Positions 18,301 through 29,154 of a DNA stretch of 29,326 bases are shown one piece after another. The stretch's first letter is position 1. Each line of letters starts with the position of its first letter. The notes under the pieces are model-generated. The model made no database searches. It was not told where the DNA came from and saw nothing but the letters and a program-made list of their open reading frames with translations. Origin of the DNA: Welwitschia mirabilis (lineage: Eukaryota > Gnetophyta > Gnetopsida > Welwitschiales); contig JBOZIK010000001.1 in assembly GCA_051453625.1 (NCBI GenBank), positions 45,184,435-45,213,760 on the forward strand, in the 5' to 3' direction. The position numbers and the translations under genes are program-made.

Positions 18301-19912
18301 GAAGTTGTTTGAATCGACAAGCTTTTCAAGTTGTCAGCGTTCACCCACATAGTCCTTTTGGACTTGTGGGGTATTAAAGATTTAAAAATAAACTTAAATG
18401 AAATACTACCATAGCTTGAGAAAAGCATAAACTTTTTGTAATAACAAAATAATTTAGAGTAACTCTACAAAAATGTTAAGTAATCTTTGGAGTAAAGTTT
18501 TTACCTGTACACATTTCTTAGTTTAAAGTAGTAGATGGTCCTGAAGATACGAAGCCAATACCTCTCTTATCATGAGCTAACTTCCCAATTCCTAGCATTC
18601 ATTCCAACTTGCTAGAACCATTAGAAAGTTATTTAAAAACTAAGATAGAATTTTAACCTCTTGGTGCAATCCTTCAATGTCAACTTTGCTTTTTTGGTAG
18701 TTGTGTTCTCATGTCTTCTTTTCCTTATTGAGAATCTTCACAACCTTATTCAATTGATTTATTTGTTTGGCCAACTTTTCACATTCTTGGTACAACACTT
18801 GACAAGTGTCCTCCAAATTTTCTTCTCCTTCAACTATGATGTCTAGGTCATCTGGTTCAATTGAAGTGGTGACTGTTTGGAGAATAGTGCTATTGCCATG
18901 AATGAGAGACTTCTTCTGACTCTTGACCTAAACTGCTATCTTCACCATCTTCTAAGTTATCCCAAGTTGCAATTAAGGATGGTTTCTTAGACCTTCTTTG
19001 ATCCTTGTTGTTGGCCATAAGTCCATATCCTTTACAAGCATAGCACTAGATGTCTTTCATTCTCTCTTGTTCTTTTCTTTGCTTTGATTGAGTTCTTCTA
19101 ATTCCTTTGCTCGTCTCTCCATCTCTCCTTTTTCTGTACAGGAATCTCTTGAACCTTTTAGCCAATAGTGCCACTTCAACCTCATCAAGTTCATCTGATC
19201 CATCACTTCTTACTTCATCCTGCACACTTTCCAAGGCAAGGCTTTTCTTTTTATATTTAGAAAGTTTTAACTTATAGGTCTAAAGGTTACCTTATTATTC
19301 ATCTAATGCAATCTTACTGATATCCTTGCTTCCTTTAATTGCAATCACATTTGGTTCAAATCACTTGGGAAGAGATCTCAACACTTTCCTTAGTACTATG
19401 GATTCGTCAGCCTTTTCTGTTAGGCTTGCCATTGAGTTGACAATATCTATTAATTTAGCAAAGAACTCCTAGAGCAATTCTTCCTCTTCCATTCAAATGT
19501 CTTCAAATCTAGTGATCAGCATTTGTAGTTTCGCTTGCTTGACAATGGATGTTCCTTCATGGGTTACTGCAAGGATATCCCAGACTTCTTTGGCAGTCTT
19601 GCAATTTACTATTCTCTTGAATTCTTTTGCAAGCACAACACAAAAAATAGCATTCAAAGCCCATGTATCAAGAGTAGCATTGGCTTTATTGACTAAGGAC
19701 CACTAACCTTTTAGCTTCAAGGTGATTGTAGTATTGCCATCATTATCTCTTTGGGTCATGGTATAGTGAATGTAACCCCTGTAGACTGTATCTTCAATAC
19801 CTACATCAGAAGACCTTAGTAACATTCTCATCCTAGCCTTCCAATAAGCATAATTTATTCCATCAAACAAGAAAGGCTTGCCAGTGGAGACTCCAACTAA
19901 GAGGGTACTCAT
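18301..19912 (-). pseudogene. Element C: gag with zinc knuckle and coiled-coil extension
   Basis: ATG at 19912 gives MSTLLVGVSTGKPFLFDG then INYAYWKARMRMLLRS, the standard Gag start. The middle carries KQAKLQMLITRFEDI-type and RKVLRSLPK-type segments with scattered stops. A knuckle CYACKGYGHMANN lies at about 19021-19048 with the last Cys lost. Beyond it, minus-strand 18850-18660 has a heptad-like helix (EECEKLAKQINQLNKVV region), consistent with the long Gag coiled coil known in Sireviruses. GSSKLE.MLGIGK near 18600 is the usual conserved tail segment. Non-functional. Confidence 0.83.
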
Positions 19913-19954
19913 GAGTAGGATTAGGAACCAAGATCTGTTAGAATCTTTTACTAA

Positions 19955-19973
19955 CTCAACTTTGTTTTGATAC
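19955..19973 (-). promoter_or_regulatory. Element C primer binding site, degenerate
   Basis: Minus-strand GTATCAAAACAAAGTTGAG follows the LTR end directly. It shares GTATCA with the usual TGGTATCAGAGC and then diverges. Confidence 0.45.
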
Positions 19974-20979
19974 TGAACGAACGAATCAAAATAAACCCTA
20001 GAAGGGGGTGAATAGGATTTATTAATTTTTGCATTAATAATAGTTGCAAGAAAAAGATATGCACACACAAAAAAACTGAAGGTTAAAAAACTAAGTACCA
20101 AAAACAAGTGCACTAGGGACAAGCACTTTATAGTGGTTCAAGAAATACCCCTGCTCCACTCTTAAAGGTCAACCAAAGCTCTTCTTAATCCATATCTCCA
20201 TTAATCTTCCTTCTTCCAAGTTTTATAGGAGAACCTATTACCTTTACAATCTGACTTTTCAAGGGTGAGTCTCAACCTTTTCAGCTAAAACAATTTCCAA
20301 GTAATGACAGTGTGGGTTGCTACATTTAATCACTCACTGTTTGTGCAACATGAAAGAGCCTGAATTGCTCAACAATAAGTAGCGATGGGTACAGGAAGTA
20401 TCAATGATGGTTACAATCAACTGGCATAAGAAGGTATCAATAGTACAATATGTCTCCTATTTTTAGGTTTAAGCCCATTTCCCTTTTCTATCATATAATT
20501 AAGGTGAAATGATTTTCAATGTAAAGACCTCTAACTACTAGATAATAGCTAACTGCCTAAAGATCAACGTTTTAAAAAAGTTTAATGTTTTCTTGTCCGC
20601 CTGCTTGTCCGATTGACCCTTCGAAGGTTTTGATCGACCTAAGGTGAATCAGATTGATAATCTAATCAACCTCATGTTCCCTCTGCTGGACTTACGTTTA
20701 ATCAGCTTCTCAGACATGTCGACTCCCCCAAAAATCCAATCGACCCCTCTTGCCCAGATCTGATCTACTCCACTTTGAGTTTAGTCAACCCCTCATGTTG
20801 CAAGTTGTCTTCAATTGCATTTTTGTTTAGACTGGGAGCCCTCAAATCATCAAGGACACAGATCCATCAGAGTTTTGGCTGCCCTTTGAAGTTTCATTAT
20901 CCTGCACCTTTTACTTACATACAAAGGCTAAATAAGATATGTTAGTTTGACATCATTTGACAATCAATTAATTCCAAAA
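19974..20979 (-). repeat. Element C 5' LTR (1006 bp)
   Basis: In sense orientation it starts TGTTGGAATTAATTG (here with TTTT for TGTT from a single change) and ends CGTTCA. It aligns with 2747-4725. The motif array at 20605-20800 lies upstream of a TATA-like region near 20500. The U5 end has CCTATTCACCCCC, as in the A, B and E LTRs. Confidence 0.9.
20605..20800. promoter_or_regulatory. GGTCGATTGG motif array in element C 5' LTR U3
   Basis: Plus-strand copies include GATTGACCC (20610), GATCGACC (20632), GTCGACTCC (near 20719), CCAATCGACCCC (near 20736) and AGTCAACCCC (near 20783). Most variants are CpG transitions. The same motif occurs in the other LTR and before C's third ORF. Confidence 0.5.
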
Positions 20980-21700
20980 TGACCCCGAGTCTCGGATAGA
21001 TTCTTTAGGGTTTGTCTTTTTTGTGCCATATACCGCCATGTTATATTTTAAGTAGGATTCGTTCTCAATATGAATCTGATTCAAAACACTCTTCCAAGGT
21101 AGCCGCCTATGACACTAGTCAGAAAAATGTATGCGTTGAGAGAGGCAGCCCAACTCTGACTCAGCAAGGCCTCACAAATCACAAGGATGTTCATGATGTA
21201 AAAATCTGTTACACTCATCACCCCAGGGTCTGCAACTAATTAAACCTTAAAATCTTTCAAGATGCCCTGTACCTTGACATTAGTTCTCTCTAAAGTTTTG
21301 CTGCATTCTTTGGGGTAAGGTCTAATTGTTTAGCTACTTCAGAAGGGAGGATATTGGTTGAACCTCCAAAATCTGTAAGACAAGTACGAACGTTCTTGCC
21401 AAACATACACAATGTAACCAAAAAGGGGACACCTTTTTCTTCGTAATGAAAATGTTACCCTTTGCCTCTAGCTCAACATCGTTCATCACCAAAGGAGAAT
21501 CCTCTAATCGTTGAGCATTTGTTGACATATAAGCCCAAGATAATTTGCTCATCTGCTCTCTACTCACTTGTAAGACATCAAAAATAAAGAGGTTGGCCTT
21601 GCTCTTCTTCAAGTCTTTCACCACATCATACGGAGATACAAGCCTTTTCTTTTCTTCTTCAATCATCTTGACATGGACTTTTGCTGAAGTAGGCAATTGA
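20980..21700 (-). pseudogene. Ty3/gypsy Gag C-terminus and aspartic protease
   Basis: The minus-strand frame at 21334-21696 reads PYDVVKDLKKSKANLFIFDVL, then SREQM, and leads into a retropepsin with TDFGGSTNILPSEVAKQLDL (near 21330-21370), where the usual D-[ST]-G is DFG. Downstream pieces MSVTDFYIMNIL, SQSWAASLNAY and YLGR match the conserved segment that precedes RT in many plant gypsy elements. The frame is cut by element C at 20979 before any RT. Stops and frameshifts are present. Confidence 0.75.
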
Positions 21701-21729
21701 TACCTCTCATCTGTAGGAAGAGTAGAGGA

Positions 21730-23041
21730 TCACTGGAAGCATACAATTGGGTAGTGTTGGGTACTTACAGGGGGAAATGGAAGTGGTAACAGTCCCCTTT
21801 TCCTTTTCTTTGGACCTCTTGTCATCAATCGAATTGGATTTAAGTCCAAGGGCCTCTCGATTAGCGGCTCTAGCTCTGCTAGTGTAGACGGAAGTCTAGA
21901 AAGGTGACATATCCTCCACAAGGTGAACTAGTTCATTTTTACTTTCATGAGGAATAGATGCTATGTTCACTTCTCCCAGGGAATCCATAATATCAAAATA
22001 GTATGTTCCCTTCAATTGAGAGGGAGGGGCTTGAAAAGCCTTTATAATCTCCTGCATCTGAAGGTAGTCTAGGAAAGTCTCCCCATGTAATTGGTTGTCT
22101 GATGGAAAGGGCAAGAATCACAAAGTGACGCAACATTTGAATCTTCCCTAACAAGCTAAACACAACGTTGTTTTGGATCATGGTAGTGTCTAGAAACCAC
22201 TTCCCAGTTGACCTTTCTTCTCTTCTCTTTTTTGTTCAAATATCTTCAGCTACTCCATATCCTTAATCAAGTTCATTAGCATTCTGCTAGGAGCTTCTAT
22301 CTCTCTGCTTGCTTCCAAACGAGAAGAGGCTCCTATTTGGATGGAAGGCATGCTTACAGGTAGCGGAAGTGGATTAAGAGATGGATGAGGAGGAGGAGGA
22401 GGAGGAGGAGAAGTCGTCTAAAGAGAAGCAGAAGAAGTAGAGAGTGGAAGAGACGGAAAAAGAAAAGATAGTATTGCAGACGTGGTGGGGATTGGTAATT
22501 AGAGTAAAAACTAAGGCAAACAAGGGTCTACAAGATTGACAGCGGTATTGACAAGAAGGCGTATGATGTTTGGTGGTGGTAGAAGAATAGGATTTAGATG
22601 GACTAGATTCAGATGACCATATGGGGTGACAGGCATAGGCCCCTCTAGACGGAATGTCTCACTCATAAGGTCCTAGGGACTATTTAGGTTGGGTCTCTAC
22701 TCCAAGAAAAATGAAGTCATCCCATCCAAAGCAGACTTGTACACCACTATGACCTAGAAGGCTAATGGTTTGTACCAAACTAGGAATTATTGTAGATTAT
22801 CTGAAAATGATTGTTGAACGCTGGGACCGTCTCTATGTGCATTTTCTTAATGGTGTTATAGAGTCTCCAGAACTATCTACAACACCTGAATGAGATCGTC
22901 CCAAGAGCTAATGGAATTGTAGGGTAGATGGAGATACGAAAGTTGTGTGTCAACTCTCAGATAGAGGACAAACAACTAACAAGTGACATCCTCACACTGA
23001 ATACCCAAGAACAGTAGCCCTTCAATGGAGGGGGTAATATG
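21730..23041 (-). pseudogene. Ty3/gypsy Gag region, decayed (part 2)
   Basis: Minus-strand pieces include SISSWDDLIQVL (the usual Gag segment N-S-I-x-S-W-x-x-L), a proline run encoded by a GGA repeat at 22386-22410, a charged helix (EASREIEAPSRMLMNLIKDM), and LDYLQMQEIIKAFQAPPSQL (about 22000-22080). They lie in several frames with many stops. I assign it to Gag because of its position upstream of the protease and the SW..L motif. Domain identity is otherwise weak. It connects with 26868-27120 across the element D insertion. Confidence 0.55.
22386..22410. repeat. (GGA)n microsatellite
   Basis: About eight GGA/AGG units. On the minus strand they encode a run of prolines in the gypsy Gag. Confidence 0.85.
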
Positions 23042-23605
23042 TGTTACAAAAATACACAACAGTAAAGCTAGTAAACAATATAGAAAGAGAACATAGAGAC
23101 ACAAGGATTTACGTGGAAAACCCCAACGAGGGGAAAAACCATGAGAAAGCAGTGCAGGGCTCTATTATCTTCTTAAAGAGTACAAGCCCAAAAGAGGCTT
23201 CAAGCCAACAACAGGCTTCAAGCAAGAATGCCTCACAGAACTCTATCAACTCGCTGTCTTACAAATAAACAACCTTCACACTACCAATAGGCCAAGGGTT
23301 ACAACCAATTAGGGTTACGAGCCAAAACCCTAAAGAGGGTATCATCCTTCTCTTGACACATGTCTCATCTCTACCTAACACCCCCCAAGAATAGTTTTAT
23401 AATAGAAACCTTCTTTTACAATATTAAAGTGGGACCAACGTAAAACATAACATTAGGGACAATACAATAAATTTGGCTTCACATANNNNNNNNNNNNNNN
23501 NNNNNNNNNNNNNNNNNNNNNNNNNNNNNNNNNNNNNNNNNNNNNNNNNNNNNNNNNNNNNNNNNNNNNNNNNNNNNNNNNNNNNTTTGGCTTCACATAT
23601 TAACA
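23042..23605 (-). repeat. Element D 3' LTR (450 bp real, with a false 100-N gap)
   Basis: TGTTA...TAACA ends. The 14 bases before the gap (23472-23485) are repeated exactly after it (23586-23599). Removing the gap and one copy gives 450 bp, against 451 in the other LTR. The polypurine tract AAGTGGGAGAA (minus strand) follows at 23606-23616. Confidence 0.92.
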
Positions 23606-23619
23606 TTCTCCCACTTGAA

Positions 23620-24770
23620 GACAAATTTAGCACATCTTCAAGTGCAGCTCCAGAGATGCACTGCTTTTCAAGCTTACTCAGATCACATATCCAGGGGTAT
23701 GCCATGATAGCCCGCTGATGCTTATCTCTTATAACAGCCTTGGTCAAGAAATCTGCAAGATTCGCCTGTGTCTGGATTTTGTGAACATTCAACTTCTTCT
23801 ACTTTAATGCTTCCCTGATAAAGTAATACATTACATCAATGTGCTTCATCCGAGCATGATAGGCAGCATTCTTTGCCAAATGAATGGCAATCTGACTATC
23901 GCAATAAATCACATATTGTTGTTGTTTCAACTCAAACCAGTCCAGTAAACGTCTTAGCTAGATCATTTCTTTAGTTGCCTCTGTTATAGCTATGTACTCT
24001 GCTTCCGTGGTTGACAAAGCCACATCTTTTTGCAAATGAGACATCCAACTAACAAGACCATCGCCCATCCAGAAAAAATAACTAGTAGTGGGCTTTCTTG
24101 TATCTTTACACTGAGCATAATTAGCATCCACATAACCAACAAGCATCCAATTTAGTCTGACCAAAACACAGGCAAAAAATATGTGTACCTTTCAAATAGC
24201 TCAAGATCCATTTTACAACTTCCCAATGCTTTGGGTCAGGGTTACTCATGAAACGCAAGACAGCACTCACTGCATATGAAATATCCAATCTTATGCAGAC
24301 CATAGCATACATTAAGCTTCCAACTACTGAAGCATAAGGAACCACTTCCATTCTTTCCTGTTCCTCTTCTATTTTTGGGCAATCCTCCAGAGATAATTGA
24401 AAGTGACTTGCTAATGGTGTTCCAACTGGTTTATAGTCAGCTATGTCAAAACGTTATAATACTTTGCCAATGTAATTAGATTGATTACGCCACAATTTCC
24501 CACATGATCTTTCCCTAGAAATTTTCATTCCAAGAACCTGTTTTGTAGGACCCAAGTCCTTGGTTACAAAGCATTTTCCCATCTCCTTTTTCAACCTCTT
24601 AATTTCTTGTATGTCATTTCCAGCAACAAGCATATCATCAACATACGATGGTAAATAACAATCTTACCAGAAGCCTGTCCACAGAGATAAATACAGAGAT
24701 CTATATCAATCCTCCTATATTTCTGTTCTTGCATGAAGCCATCAAATTTCTTATACCATTGCCTCGGTGC
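23620..24770 (-). pseudogene. Element D: RT C-terminal half and RNase H
   Basis: After a stop at GLK-stop-APRQWYKKFDG (about 24770), RT continues with an intact YVDDM box (24631-24645), then the connection domain VVPYASVVGSLMYAMVC and WILSYLKGT (24121-24351). RNase H has GYVDANYAQCKDTRKPT, VSWMSHLQKDVALSTTEAEY, YCDSQIAIHLAKN, MKHIDV and ANLADFLTKAV (24164-23720). All RNase H motifs are recognisable, with one stop after ATKEMI and a few frameshifts. It is better preserved than B or C. Confidence 0.9.
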
Positions 24771-25264
24771 CTATTTTAGACCATGCAAACTTCTGTTCAA
24801 CCTACAGACCAAGTTCTTCTCCTTGGTTTCAAAACCTTTAGGCAATTTCATATAAATATTTTCTTCAAGATCACCATGTAGAAAAGCAGTCCTAATATCC
24901 AACTGCTCTAATTCCAAATTCAAGACAGCAACAATTGACAAGATAACAAGAATAAAAGAATGCTTCACTATTGGAGGAAAAATTTCTGTAAAATCAATGC
25001 CTGGTTTCTGCACAAAACCTTTTACAACTAATCTTGCCCTATAACATTTTTTTCCATTTGCCTCTACCTTTATCCTGAAGACCCATCTATTGGACAAGGC
25101 ATGCTTCCCAACTAGCAAGGGAACCACATCCCATGTATCATTATGCCTTAAAGCATCTAACACTTCTGAGATTAAGTTTTTAGCAAGTTGAGGCACATGT
25201 CTAACATCATGGAGAAACAGTTTTTTGCCGTTACTTCCTTTCAGCATTACAGACCCAATTCCTT
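24771..25264 (-). pseudogene. Element D: protease flap fused in frame to RT
   Basis: One open frame starts in the protease flap (KLFLHDVRHVPQLAKNLIS) and passes directly into RT (LDALRHNDTWDVVPL, then NRWVFRIKVEANGK, RARLVVKGF, EQLDIRTAFLHGDLEENIYM, LNRSLHGLK). The junction is near 25167. In a full element roughly 1.3 kb or more of integrase lies here. The first RT catalytic Asp (LDIRTAF) is present. This is the clearest sign of an internal in-frame deletion. Confidence 0.9.
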
Positions 25265-25337
25265 NNNNNNNNNNNNNNNNNNNNNNNNNNNNNNNNNNNN
25301 NNNNNNNNNNNNNNNNNNNNNNNNNNNNNNNNNNNNN

Positions 25338-26286
25338 AACCCTCTAGGCAGACATGAAAAGAAGCACTAGAATCCAAAATCCAAACATCAGGGCAAGAGT
25401 ATTGGGAAATGTTTACCTCTTGTGCATCTACAATCAACACGTCGTCAACATCTCCTTCTACATTCAACCCTTGTCCTCCTTCTTGGTTTTGTTGGTTACC
25501 TCCTTCCTTTTGTTTACGCTCGTTTTTCAGGCTGTAGCAGTCCTTCAATAGATGACCTTTCTTCTTACAATGCCAACATTCAATGCTTCTATTAACGCAT
25601 TTTCCTCTGCTCTTGCTTTGCCAACATCCTCCTCCTCCTTTATTCTGAGAACGTCCTTTACGAACAACAAGGGCTTCTCCAACAGAAGTAACAACCCTAG
25701 TCTTGTATGCCTCTAGAAGATTTAAAATTATAGTATTTAGGCGCGGCATAGTATCTGAGGCAGTCATCAGGGTAGTGTGAACAGTCTCCCAAGAATCAAG
25801 CAAGGAACTGAGAACCACGATTACCCTTAAATTTTCTTCAAACATCACCCTCAAGTCATCCAACTGTGTGAACAAGCCATTCATCTCGTCCAGGTGTGTT
25901 TGCAACAACGCACCTTCTTTCATCTTCATCTTGAAGACCTCAATAACAGTATAAAATTGATTCATGCTAGTAGGCTGATCATACCTCTGCATCAAAATCT
26001 GCCACAATTCGGCTGTCATAGAAATCTTGTTATGGGATTGAAGAATCTCGTTCCCAAGGCATGGTCGTATCAACGAAAGCGCCCTTCTGCCAAGTTTCTT
26101 CCACTCTTCATCAAGATACTTCTTCAGCCATTCTGCATCAGAAAGTCCAGATGTTGTCTTCGCATCTACTTCTGTCTTTAGGACAATGTCACATTCCTTC
26201 TAGCAAAGAATGTCTTCCATCAAAATCTTCCATATGCCCCAGTTCTCAGCTCCAATTAGTCAGTCGCTCATTTGCAAATGCTCCAT
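25338..26286 (-). pseudogene. Element D: gag and start of protease
   Basis: ATG at 26286 begins MEHLQMSD, but stops occur within the first 30 codons. The open part from 26073 has LWQILMQRYDQ, a leucine-rich capsid segment (VIEVFKMKMKEG, HLDEMNGLFTQL), and a perfect CX2CX4HX4C knuckle, CWHCKKKGHLLKDC, near 25550-25590. The protease begins VWILDSSASFHV, with Ser in place of the Gly of DSG. A 73-N gap (25265-25337) follows. Typical Tork/Tnt1-type Gag. Confidence 0.88.
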
Positions 26287-26402
26287 TGTCGTTTAACTGT
26301 ACGGTTGTATAGACGGATGCAAAATGCGTTGTATGGACAGATGCCAAATGCATTGTATGAACACAAAGCTTTTCATCAAAGTGTGTAAGCTCCAAACCTA
26401 GT

Positions 26403-26414
26403 GCTCTGATACCA
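26403..26414 (-). promoter_or_regulatory. Element D primer binding site
   Basis: Minus-strand TGGTATCAGAGC, two bases inside the LTR end. It matches initiator tRNA-Met perfectly. Confidence 0.9.
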
Positions 26415-26416
26415 AA

Positions 26417-26867
26417 TGTTACAAAAACACACAATAGCGATGCTAGTAAACAATGTAGAAAGAGAACACAGAGACACAAGAATTTACATGGACAANNNNN
26501 NNNNNNNNNNNNNNNNNNNNNNNNNNNNNNNNNNNNNNNNNNNNNNNNNNNNNNNNNNNNNNNNNNNNNNNNNNNNNNNNNNNNNNNNNNNNNNNNNNNN
26601 NNNNNNNNNNNNNNNNNNNNNNNNNNNNNNNNNNNNNNNNNNNNNNNNNNNNNNNNNNNNNNNNNNNNNNNNNNNNNNNNNNNNNNNNNNNNNNNNNNNN
26701 NNNNNNNNNNNNNNNNNNNNNNNNNNNNNNNNNNNNNNNNNNNNNNNNNNNNNNNNNNNNCAAGGATGGTTTTAAAAATAGAAACCTCCTTTTACAATAT
26801 TAAAGTGGGGCCAACATGAAACATAACATTAGGGACAATAAAATAAATTTAGCTTCACATATTAACA
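26417..26867 (-). repeat. Element D 5' LTR (451 bp including a 265-N gap)
   Basis: It aligns base for base with 23042-23605. Both edges of the N run fall at the same offsets (79 and 344) in the other LTR, so the gap size is exact. There are about 19 mismatches over the 185 comparable bases. Confidence 0.92.
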
Positions 26868-27120
26868 ATATGCTCCTCTAGGGCAAGGGAAGAATAAGGG
26901 CTCAAAGCTTGGAGGAACTTGTCATGCTCTAGGGTTAAGCCATGGCAATCAGGGAAATCGAGAGGGTTGCTAACTATATGCGATAACGGGTTAGCCATAG
27001 GCATAGGTTGAACACTAGATGGGTTAGAAGTAAAAGGTTGTGGAGAATTAGTAATAGGGGATGGCAACAGTATAGTAAAATATAGCTCACAGGAAGAGTT
27101 ATTAGATGAAGAGGAACTTT
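26868..27120 (-). pseudogene. Ty3/gypsy Gag region (part 1, before element D)
   Basis: The minus-strand frame 27067-26868 is Pro/Ser-rich (PSPITNSPQPF, NPSSVQPMPMANPL), then HDKFLQALSPYSSLALEEH. It has no ATG at its start. After the ATATG duplication the frame can be followed into 23041-22950. I assign it to Gag from position only. Confidence 0.45.
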
Positions 27121-27659
27121 GTAAGAATAGGGAGGACTAAAGAGGTTCTTCAGCCTCTCTCTCGTTGAATGGTCAATGGGTTATGAAGCGCGTATTATAG
27201 TGGTAAGCTAAGGCAGTGGTTTATAAGGGCCCCTACTTCTAGCACCAGAAAGGACATGTTGATGCACATTCCCTTCCCTAGGCTTAGAAAAGACAACAAA
27301 GTCCACTTTCCAAGGTGAGATCCTAGACTTGTTTTAGAGGGTAGCTAGAAATTTAGTAGCCAATGTGATTGCCCTCAAGGTACAAATTAACCAAGAACAA
27401 GGTTAGAGCAAGGGCTATGCCTAGTGGGTCAGTCCCCATGGGTGCTAAGGTAACTCATAAAAAGAAACCAAGGATAAAAAGCAAAGGATAAGGAGGACTT
27501 CCTAAAGAAAGAGGTATCCTCTAGTTGTTCCAAGATGCAAAGTGAAGTGAAGGGTATGGAATAGATCTGGGTTTGGCATTAGAGGTTCCTATCAGATCTC
27601 CTCCTAAGGCTATGCACATCTCTTCAAATAGGAATGAGAAAGGGTATACTAAAAGGGTC

Positions 27660-27660
<1 letters not shown>
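27121..27660. other. Unassigned stretch upstream of gypsy Gag
   Basis: No convincing coding frame or RNA gene. It probably belongs to the gypsy leader or degraded Gag start. Confidence 0.4.

Positions 27661-27733
<73 letters not shown>
27661..27733. repeat. (TC)36 microsatellite beside a 100-N gap
   Basis: A pure 73-bp TC run, then GACA, a 100-N placeholder gap (27738-27837) and a TCAC repeat (27838-27852). The Ser-Leu and Arg-Glu frames here are artefacts of the repeat. Confidence 0.97.
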
Positions 27734-27736
<3 letters not shown>

Positions 27737-27837
27737 ANNNNNNNNNNNNNNNNNNNNNNNNNNNNNNNNNNNNNNNNNNNNNNNNNNNNNNNNNNNNNNN
27801 NNNNNNNNNNNNNNNNNNNNNNNNNNNNNNNNNNNNN

Positions 27838-29154
27838 TCACTCACTCACTCACAAACAAACAATTGGGGTTACCTGAGTAAAGGCCCTTATTGTTCTCTA
27901 CTGTACCTACAGATAGTAAGTAATAAAGTATTGAGGAAAAGGGGCTCTTTTATTATTGAATCTCTGAAAAAGCTTTGCTCTCCTTGAAAATGGAGAGAAG
28001 AAGAGCATAAATAGGCCTCTCCATTACGAGAAGAAGGTAGGGGTAGTTACATCACATAAATAGATACATGGAAACAATGGATCAAAAAACTTTATAAAAG
28101 CATAGAAAACATCAAAGATGTGCAGTTGGTGGTAACTTCTATTATCTTCATTATCCGATATAGGTGGAAGGAGGCTCCAGTGTCAATTATAACTTTACGA
28201 TATTGGAGGATGAGGGGCAAATTAGAAGATAGCATAAAGAGGGCCTCTCAAACACAAAGACCTATAGGTGAGAGAGAAAGGGGACGACTATCTCTGAGGT
28301 GGAAGATAGAGAAGAGGGAGTGACGTGAAGGAACAACAAGTGAATATAATGATGGAAGGAAAGAGGCCTGGATAGCATCTCCTTGTCATTTGATAGCCCT
28401 CATCATCCTCGACCTAGCTATGATTCCATAATTGAGATAAAGCTTAGAAGTTTGTAGGTAGTTGGCAGGTCCTTGATGGTACCCAAGAGGATCACTCCGC
28501 CAAAACAGAGGTCACCTCAATGGGCATCAGGCTAGTACTCACCCTTGGTGTAGAGTCACAGGCGGGCTTGCTTGACTCTAGTTTACCCTAAGGATTTAAT
28601 GCAACCTTAAAACTCTTCTGGAACTGGCTGGAAGCTGAACTAGATAGGGAACTAGGAAGTAATATCCTCCCTTGAAGGTCTGCGCCTTGGATGAAATAGC
28701 ATGGAGAAGAGGTTGACTAAAGAACACAAAAAGCGGACTAAGAACTAGATTCTGTCAGGACACCTGGTTAAGGGAGCAGAAGACAAGTAGGATGAGAGGG
28801 ATTCCATGCCTTCTAGTGGGGTAAGTGTTTGGGAAGTAGAGAGGTGAAAGAAAAAGGGGAAAANNNNNNNNNNGTGATGTGGAAGGAGAGGAAAGTATGA
28901 AAAAGGGAAAGGGGGAATAAGAGATGGAAGGAGAGGTGGTTTCGGGTTTTAGAGGCAAACTGGAGTTGGTCATCAGAGGTCCATGGCTTAAGGGTGGAGC
29001 CATCATCCAAATCTTCTTCTCTGTGAGTTAGCCAAGGTTAGTTGTTGTACAGTTTGGGGTGAGAAGGACAAGGCCTGGAGTAGGGACCTTGTGTAATGGA
29101 ACCTCATATTGAGAAGCCCAAGTGGGGTGAAGAAAAGGAGGTGAATGAGCTAAT
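27838..29154. other. Unassigned region, possibly gypsy 5' LTR or leader
   Basis: There is no convincing gene. AATAAAAG on the minus strand near 27945-27955 and GCATAAATAGG on the plus strand near 28004-28014 are the kind of signals found in LTRs, but no LTR boundary or primer site could be fixed. A short minus-strand frame with IIDTGAS lies near 28165-28195. A 10-N gap is at 28864-28873. Confidence 0.35.

Larger units (their letters stand above)
2747..20979 (-). mobile_element. Element C: Sirevirus-like Ty1/copia retrotransposon, split by element B
   Basis: On the minus strand the order is 5' LTR (20979-19974), primer site, gag with a C2HC-like knuckle and coiled coil, protease, GAG-pre-integrase, integrase, RT, RNase H, third ORF, polypurine tract and 3' LTR (4725-2747). 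Element B occupies 8603-17314 within the integrase. Without B and the 979-N gap, C is about 8.5 kb, in the range for Sireviruses. Its five-base flanks (actct left, tgacc right) do not match, so no target duplication is seen. Both LTRs have TGTTGGAATT/CGTTCA ends. Confidence 0.85.
23042..26867 (-). mobile_element. Element D: Tork/Tnt1-like Ty1/copia retrotransposon lacking integrase
   Basis: Both LTRs are present, with a perfect ATATG target duplication at 23037-23041 and 26868-26872. On the minus strand the order is 5' LTR, primer site, gag, protease, RT, RNase H, polypurine tract and 3' LTR. The internal region is only about 2.8 kb because GAG-pre-integrase and integrase are gone. It is inserted in the gypsy Gag region. 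Confidence 0.92.

Noticed and set aside
27521-27881. Arg-Glu and Ser-Leu repeat proteins
   Set aside because: Translation of the TC microsatellite and the adjacent gap.
28120-28323. 67-codon plus-strand frame as a gene
   Set aside because: Low-complexity, charged composition, no known motif, and in a region with LTR-like signals.
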